A stretch of 46,136 nt of DNA from Verrucomicrobiia bacterium (lineage in GTDB: Bacteria; Verrucomicrobiota; Verrucomicrobiia; Limisphaerales; UBA11358). The position numbers and the translations under genes were made by a program. Where the stretch lies: NCBI GenBank assembly GCA_025451535.1, contig JANWKE010000118.1:1-46136 (forward strand), in the 5' to 3' direction. Under the pieces are notes generated by a model that searched no databases, was not told the DNA's origin, and saw only the letters and a list, made by a program, of their open reading frames with translations. Within the stretch, counting starts at the first letter, position 1; each line of letters starts with the position of its first letter. Below are positions 43,007 through 46,136 of the stretch, in pieces.

Positions 43007-43657
43007 GTGAAAATCGCCATCATTTTGCTTTGTCTCGCATTCGCGTTCGGCGGAATTGCCACGGCGCAGGAAATCATCATACCGACCACTCATATCGAAC
43101 TTTTTAACGGTCGGGATTTTTCGGCCTGGACGTTTTGCATGAAAGACAACGCCGATCCAAAGCAGACCTGGAACATCACCAACGGCGTCATTCGCTGCAC
43201 CGGCAAGCCAGTTGGCTATCTGCGGACAAAACAAGCTTACAGCAATTACGTCGTCACCGTCGTCTGGCGTTTCGTGAAAGTCGCGCCCAAGGCCGACAAT
43301 ACCGGCGTCCTCGTCCATATCCAGTCGCCCGACAAGGTCTGGCCCGAATGTGTTCAGGTCCAGGGGAAGTACGAACATCAAGGTGATTTGTTTCTGATGG
43401 CCGGTGCGGAATCCAGGGAACACCGGGGCATTGATGTCAACACGCCGTTACCCATGCATGGGCCGTCAGCGGAAAAAACTGTCGGCGAATGGAACACCTG
43501 CAAGGTGGTTTGCTCCGGCGATGACGTGAAAACCTGGAACAACGGCAGATTCATGAATGAAACGACCCGCTGCACCATTTCGTCCGGTTTCATTGGCATC
43601 CAAAGCGAAGGCGGCGACATTGAAATCCGCCGGATGTACCTGGAACCGTTGAAATAA
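43007..43657 (+). CDS. DUF1080 / 3-keto-disaccharide hydrolase-type exported protein
   Basis: 216 residues from the GTG at 43007 with a signal peptide (KIAIILLCLAFAFGGIATAQ). A GTG at 42986 would add seven residues. The mature part matches DUF1080, a concanavalin-like beta-jelly fold: ELFNGRDFSAWTF, NVTNGVI-like WNITNGVIRCTG, GYLRTKQAYSNYVVTVVWRF, ADNTGVLVHIQ, GEWNTCKVVCSGDDVKTWNNG and FIGIQSEGGDIEIRRMYLEPL. Family members have been shown to cleave 3-keto-glycosides and are abundant in Verrucomicrobiota and Planctomycetes. It follows kinase 2 on the same strand after 54 bases. Exact substrate unknown. Confidence 0.9.
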   Translation: MKIAIILLCLAFAFGGIATAQEIIIPTTHIELFNGRDFSAWTFCMKDNADPKQTWNITNGVIRCTGKPVGYLRTKQAYSNYVVTVVWRFVKVAPKADNTGVLVHIQSPDKVWPECVQVQGKYEHQGDLFLMAGAESREHRGIDVNTPLPMHGPSAEKTVGEWNTCKVVCSGDDVKTWNNGRFMNETTRCTISSGFIGIQSEGGDIEIRRMYLEPLK

Positions 43658-43662
43658 TTTCC

Positions 43663-43722
43663 CGTAGCGGCTTTCGGGAGAAAGCCGCCATCTTCGGCGG
43701 CGGTTTGCCAACCGCCGCTACG
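43663..43722. repeat. Twin-hairpin palindromic repeat (REP-like)
   Basis: The 60-base unit is bounded by CGTAGCGGC (43663-43671) and its exact inverse GCCGCTACG (43714-43722). Inside are two perfect 8-bp hairpins: CGGCTTTC/GAAAGCCG at 43668-43687 with loop GGGA, and CGGCGGTT/AACCGCCG at 43698-43717 with loop TGCC. It lies between two convergent genes. The CTA of its right end is the complement of the TAG stop of the Smr gene. REP-like elements can act as bidirectional transcription barriers. Confidence 0.75.
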
Positions 43723-43990
43723 CTGGCCGCAACTTCACCAGCGTCGCGCCCCAGCCGCCAAACTGCGGATGGTCGAGCGTGAAGGAAATAACCTCCGGAT
43801 GCTTTTTCAAAATCGCATGCACCGTGCGCCGCAGATTGCCGATGCCCTTGCCATGGATGATGCGTACCTGAAGGACGCCGCGTGCCTGGCATGCAGCCAG
43901 ATAATCCGGCACGAGATCCTTCATTTCGCGCGGATCGAACGTGTGCAAATCCAGCACCCCGTCAATCGGCAATTGAACCGGCTCGTCCAT
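43718..43990 (-). CDS. Small Smr-domain protein
   Basis: 90 residues from the ATG at 43990 ([20 protein letters not shown]), essentially one Smr domain. The LDLHTF segment and [20 protein letters not shown] (HGKGxG motif) and a C-terminal [10 protein letters not shown] strand are the family marks. Smr domains occur at the end of MutS2 and as stand-alone proteins, with endonuclease or RNA-binding activity. A longer in-frame reading upstream runs antisense to the GNAT gene and is not coding. MLSLQG at 44029 is a second possible start. The TAG stop lies in the REP-like repeat. Divergent from the GNAT gene. Confidence 0.9.
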   Translation of the reverse strand: MDEPVQLPIDGVLDLHTFDPREMKDLVPDYLAACQARGVLQVRIIHGKGIGNLRRTVHAILKKHPEVISFTLDHPQFGGWGATLVKLRPA

Positions 43991-44062
43991 CGCTTTTAAG
44001 TTACTGCAATCACCTTGAAGGGAAAGCATTGCTTCCCCCGTTCTGCGCAATAGCATTGCGCC

Positions 44063-44533
44063 GTGAAACCTCGAATCCGCCAGGCAAAAACCTCCGACGC
44101 AGCGTTCATCGCCGGCTGCAACTCGCGGCTGGCGCTGGAGACGGAACGGCTGCGGCTCGATCCGGCGCGCGTGGCGTCGGGTGTGGCGGCGCTGCTGAAG
44201 GATCCGGCCAGGGGTGTTTATTTCATTGCGGAGTACGACGGCGCACCCGCCGGCCAGGTGCTGGTCACTTACGAATGGAGCGACTGGCGGAACGGGAATT
44301 TCTGGTGGGTTCAAAGCGTTTATGTCGTGGAAAAATTTCGCGGCAGTGGTGTTTTTCGCGCCCTGTTTGAGCACGTTGAGGCGCTGGCCCGGTCGCGGAA
44401 GGACGTTTGCGGCCTGCGGCTTTACGTCGCTTCGCACAACGCTCGCGCACAGGAGGTTTACGCCCGGACGGGAATGAAAAAAACGAACTACCAGGTGTTC
44501 GAGACTGAATTTGTCCTCAATCCGTGCGCTTGA
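44063..44533 (+). CDS. GNAT family N-acetyltransferase
   Basis: 156 residues from a GTG start. [15 protein letters not shown] is the usual N-terminal segment. The acetyl-CoA pyrophosphate loop is [28 protein letters not shown] (motif V.....RGxGxx, with Gly and Val in the loop), and the C-terminal block is [22 protein letters not shown]. The fold and size are those of small-molecule or peptide acetyltransferases; the acceptor is unknown. Divergently transcribed from the Smr gene with a 72-base gap. The start codon GTG is the only one close to the conserved N-terminus. Confidence 0.93.
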   Translation: MKPRIRQAKTSDAAFIAGCNSRLALETERLRLDPARVASGVAALLKDPARGVYFIAEYDGAPAGQVLVTYEWSDWRNGNFWWVQSVYVVEKFRGSGVFRALFEHVEALARSRKDVCGLRLYVASHNARAQEVYARTGMKKTNYQVFETEFVLNPCA

Positions 44534-44705
44534 TTTGCTTTTCCGCCCACGCGCGCGCCTGACGCCTGGTTTTCAATTCATCCGCCAGCGGTTTCTGGCG
44601 GATTTCGTCCCGAAACATACCCGATGCCGCGACCGAGAACCAAACAGCACTTTGACCTCCCCGGAACCGGGCGGCGCATGCCAATCCAGTATGAGAGAGG
44701 CAACC
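44517..44705 (-). pseudogene. Possible remnant of a small coding region
   Basis: The minus strand reads ASLILDWHAPPGSGEVKVLF in one frame (about 44705-44630). It then reads [20 protein letters not shown] and continues to IKR in another, from an ATG at 44618 to a stop at 44517. Both stretches have coding-like amino-acid composition, but they need a frame change near 44625. No family was recognised. The 3' end overlaps the GNAT gene. It could be a decayed small gene or chance. Confidence 0.2.
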
Positions 44706-46136
44706 TCATGGCTGGTGCAGGCGGTAAAAACCCATAGGGTCGGACAAGACGACAGGGACAACATACTCATCGCCGATCTGGATGGGCGGGTTGGATACCG
44801 GCACCCATGTGGCCGGAGACAAACCGGGCGAAGTTTCGAGCACAAAACCCTGGCTGGCGGCGGGCCAGAAGAAGAGCAGCAAATTGCCTGAAGGCGCCAG
44901 TTGAAGCGTAGGGACGGGCACCGGAATCACGGTCAGCACGGCATTGGAACTGACGGCGGTTCCAGCAACATTGCTGACCAGACAACTGAACTGGCTGCCC
45001 GAATCAGTCAACTGGACATGATTGGTGGCGTAACTTGACGAGTTGGCACCCGTGATGGGGACGCCGTTGCGACGCCAGTAATAACTGATCGGCGCGGTGC
45101 CGGAAACCGTGACACTGAAACCGGCCGTGCCCCCGGCGAAGACCGTTTGATCGGTGGGATGGCTGGTAACGAACGGCATCATGTTGGTCGCACCCAGCGT
45201 GGCAAATGCGTTGGTTACCTCCGCCTTGGAAACACCGAAAACCATGTACCAACACACACTGCGAGACTGGCCGGGACCGAGCGACCCATAATTTTCAGCC
45301 AGGTTGATCGCGATATCGTCGGAGGCTCCGCCGGGGTCCACCACCGTCAAATAGCCATAAGCGTTGGTGTTGTTAAATCCGATCGCGCTGGGCACCTGCA
45401 AACCGAAATCTGAGCCAAGACCGAGGCTGAGTCCGGTATTTGGCCCGGTGGCAACCACCAGGTCGTTGGTGAGGTTGACGGAAACGACATCATTGAGGGT
45501 GCTGTAAGTGCTGGCCGAGTCCTGATCGGGATCCGTGCTGTCCAGCGTGACGAGATTGGACAGGGTGGTTAAGCCAACATTCTGAAAGGTGTCCACGATC
45601 CTGATCGCCTTGTTGGTGGTGGCAAAGGAAATATCACGTGTAAAATGCAGGCCGGGGACGACCGTCGCGTCAATCAAGGCCCGTTGCAGATTGCCGCTGC
45701 TCAGGTTGTTTACGGTAACACTCTGGAAATTCCCGTTGGCGTAATTCATACCACCCACTCCGATGACATAATTATAGACCGGCGTGCCAGGCCACCAAAA
45801 GTCCACACCCGAGGCGCCGCCCGTACCGGCGGAATTAAATTTGCCCCCCGTGCCGGCCGCGATAAAGACGCCATTGGTATCAATGGGCAGATAGAGATAG
45901 TTGCCATTCAGGAACACCGGGCGGGAAGGAACTGTGACAAACAACGTGGCATTGGAACTGAGCACCGAACCGTAAGCATTGGTTACCAGCACCGCGTAGC
46001 TGCCCGCCTGGCTCAACTGCACATCGGCCAAAGCCAGGGTCGTATTGGTCTCTCCCAGGATGTTCGTTCCGTTGATCCGCCACTGATAGGACAAGGGTGT
46101 CCTGCCTGAGGCTACCACGTTGAAGTTGGCCGTTCC
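44706..46136 (-). CDS. Exported Ig-repeat protein, C-terminal part (5' end outside window)
   Basis: The frame is open to the window edge, giving 476 codons without a start. The first ~65 residues hold the end of an Ig-like domain (LSYQWRINGTNI...DVQLSQAGSYAVLVTNAYGS). A central ~250-residue beta-rich segment follows (YVIGVGGMNYANGNF, ALIDATVVPGLHFTRDIS, SVCWYMVFGVS). A second Ig-like domain (HPTDQTVFAGGTAGFSVTVSG...ISYYWRRNGVPITG) and the C-terminal module (LQLAPSGNLLLFFWPAASQGFVLETSPGLSPATWVPV...FYRLHQP) complete it. The module is shared with the exported proteins at 9081, 13157 and 18764. Probably a large secreted or surface-displayed protein; function unknown. Confidence 0.88.
   Translation of the reverse strand, partial: GTANFNVVASGRTPLSYQWRINGTNILGETNTTLALADVQLSQAGSYAVLVTNAYGSVLSSNATLFVTVPSRPVFLNGNYLYLPIDTNGVFIAAGTGGKFNSAGTGGASGVDFWWPGTPVYNYVIGVGGMNYANGNFQSVTVNNLSSGNLQRALIDATVVPGLHFTRDISFATTNKAIRIVDTFQNVGLTTLSNLVTLDSTDPDQDSASTYSTLNDVVSVNLTNDLVVATGPNTGLSLGLGSDFGLQVPSAIGFNNTNAYGYLTVVDPGGASDDIAINLAENYGSLGPGQSRSVCWYMVFGVSKAEVTNAFATLGATNMMPFVTSHPTDQTVFAGGTAGFSVTVSGTAPISYYWRRNGVPITGANSSSYATNHVQLTDSGSQFSCLVSNVAGTAVSSNAVLTVIPVPVPTLQLAPSGNLLLFFWPAASQGFVLETSPGLSPATWVPVSNPPIQIGDEYVVPVVLSDPMGFYRLHQP

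Noticed and set aside
43991-44437. Long N-terminal extension of the Smr protein
   Set aside because: It lies antisense to the GNAT gene and its composition is that of a shadow frame. The Smr domain is complete from 43990.

Overview
The window looks like a chromosomal segment of a Verrucomicrobiota bacterium, probably of the Pedosphaera/Limisphaerales type (inference). The grounds are a PilM / Amuc_1100-like / secretin cluster in the order known from Akkermansia, ECF-like sigma factors carrying a THWSVVL motif next to zinc-ribbon Ser/Thr kinases, several very large Thr/Asn-rich secreted proteins, and intergenic spacers filled with short inverted repeats. No rRNA, complete tRNA, CRISPR array, phage or transposase gene was seen.

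Layout. 1-9023 is mostly housekeeping: the C-terminal end of a sigma-54 activator, a B12-binding radical SAM protein, exonuclease III, an Fe-S pair (A-type carrier plus HscB-like J-protein), an unknown exported protein, glycogen branching enzyme GlgB, an exported toroid-like protein and dephospho-CoA kinase. 9081-20743 is a block of four exported proteins on the minus strand: a 659-residue beta-propeller-like protein, an 817-residue protein with a putative-Ig C-terminus, a roughly 1045-residue Thr/Asn-rich surface protein and a 1335-residue S53 (sedolisin) peptidase. Three of them, plus the truncated Ig-repeat protein at the right edge, share a C-terminal module ending in YR or FYR. 20744-20984 is a spacer with a perfect 8-bp dyad and a tRNA-minihelix-like hairpin. 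20985-21869 is a stand-alone 5'-3' exonuclease.

21955-28547 (minus strand) is a type IV pilus / type II secretion-like envelope operon: a PilM-PilN fusion, an Amuc_1100-like PilO-type protein, an Amuc_1099-position protein, and a secretin encoded as two separate polypeptides, each with its own signal peptide. 28767-31199 (plus strand) holds acylphosphatase, a metallophosphoesterase, a 23S-rRNA-IVS-type four-helix-bundle gene framed by inverted repeats, and a family 9 glycosyltransferase.

31206-42952 contains two copies of a signalling module: sigma factor (257 residues in both copies), then an N-terminal zinc-ribbon Ser/Thr kinase with a large ectodomain. The first kinase ectodomain combines a Wzz-like domain, a SecD-head-like domain, a triplicated domain and Wzz-like coiled-coil repeats. 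The second combines a TM2 domain, a carboxypeptidase-regulatory-like fold, malectin and a DUF4097-like beta-solenoid. Two small membrane proteins and a SHOCT lipoprotein lie between them. The right end has a DUF1080 protein, a twin-hairpin repeat, a small Smr protein, a GNAT acetyltransferase and the C-terminal part of an Ig-repeat exported protein.

The most unusual items are the two-chain secretin, the duplicated sigma/kinase modules with rare receptor architectures, and the four-helix-bundle gene bounded by inverted repeats outside any rRNA. All domain names come from reading the sequence; no database search was run.
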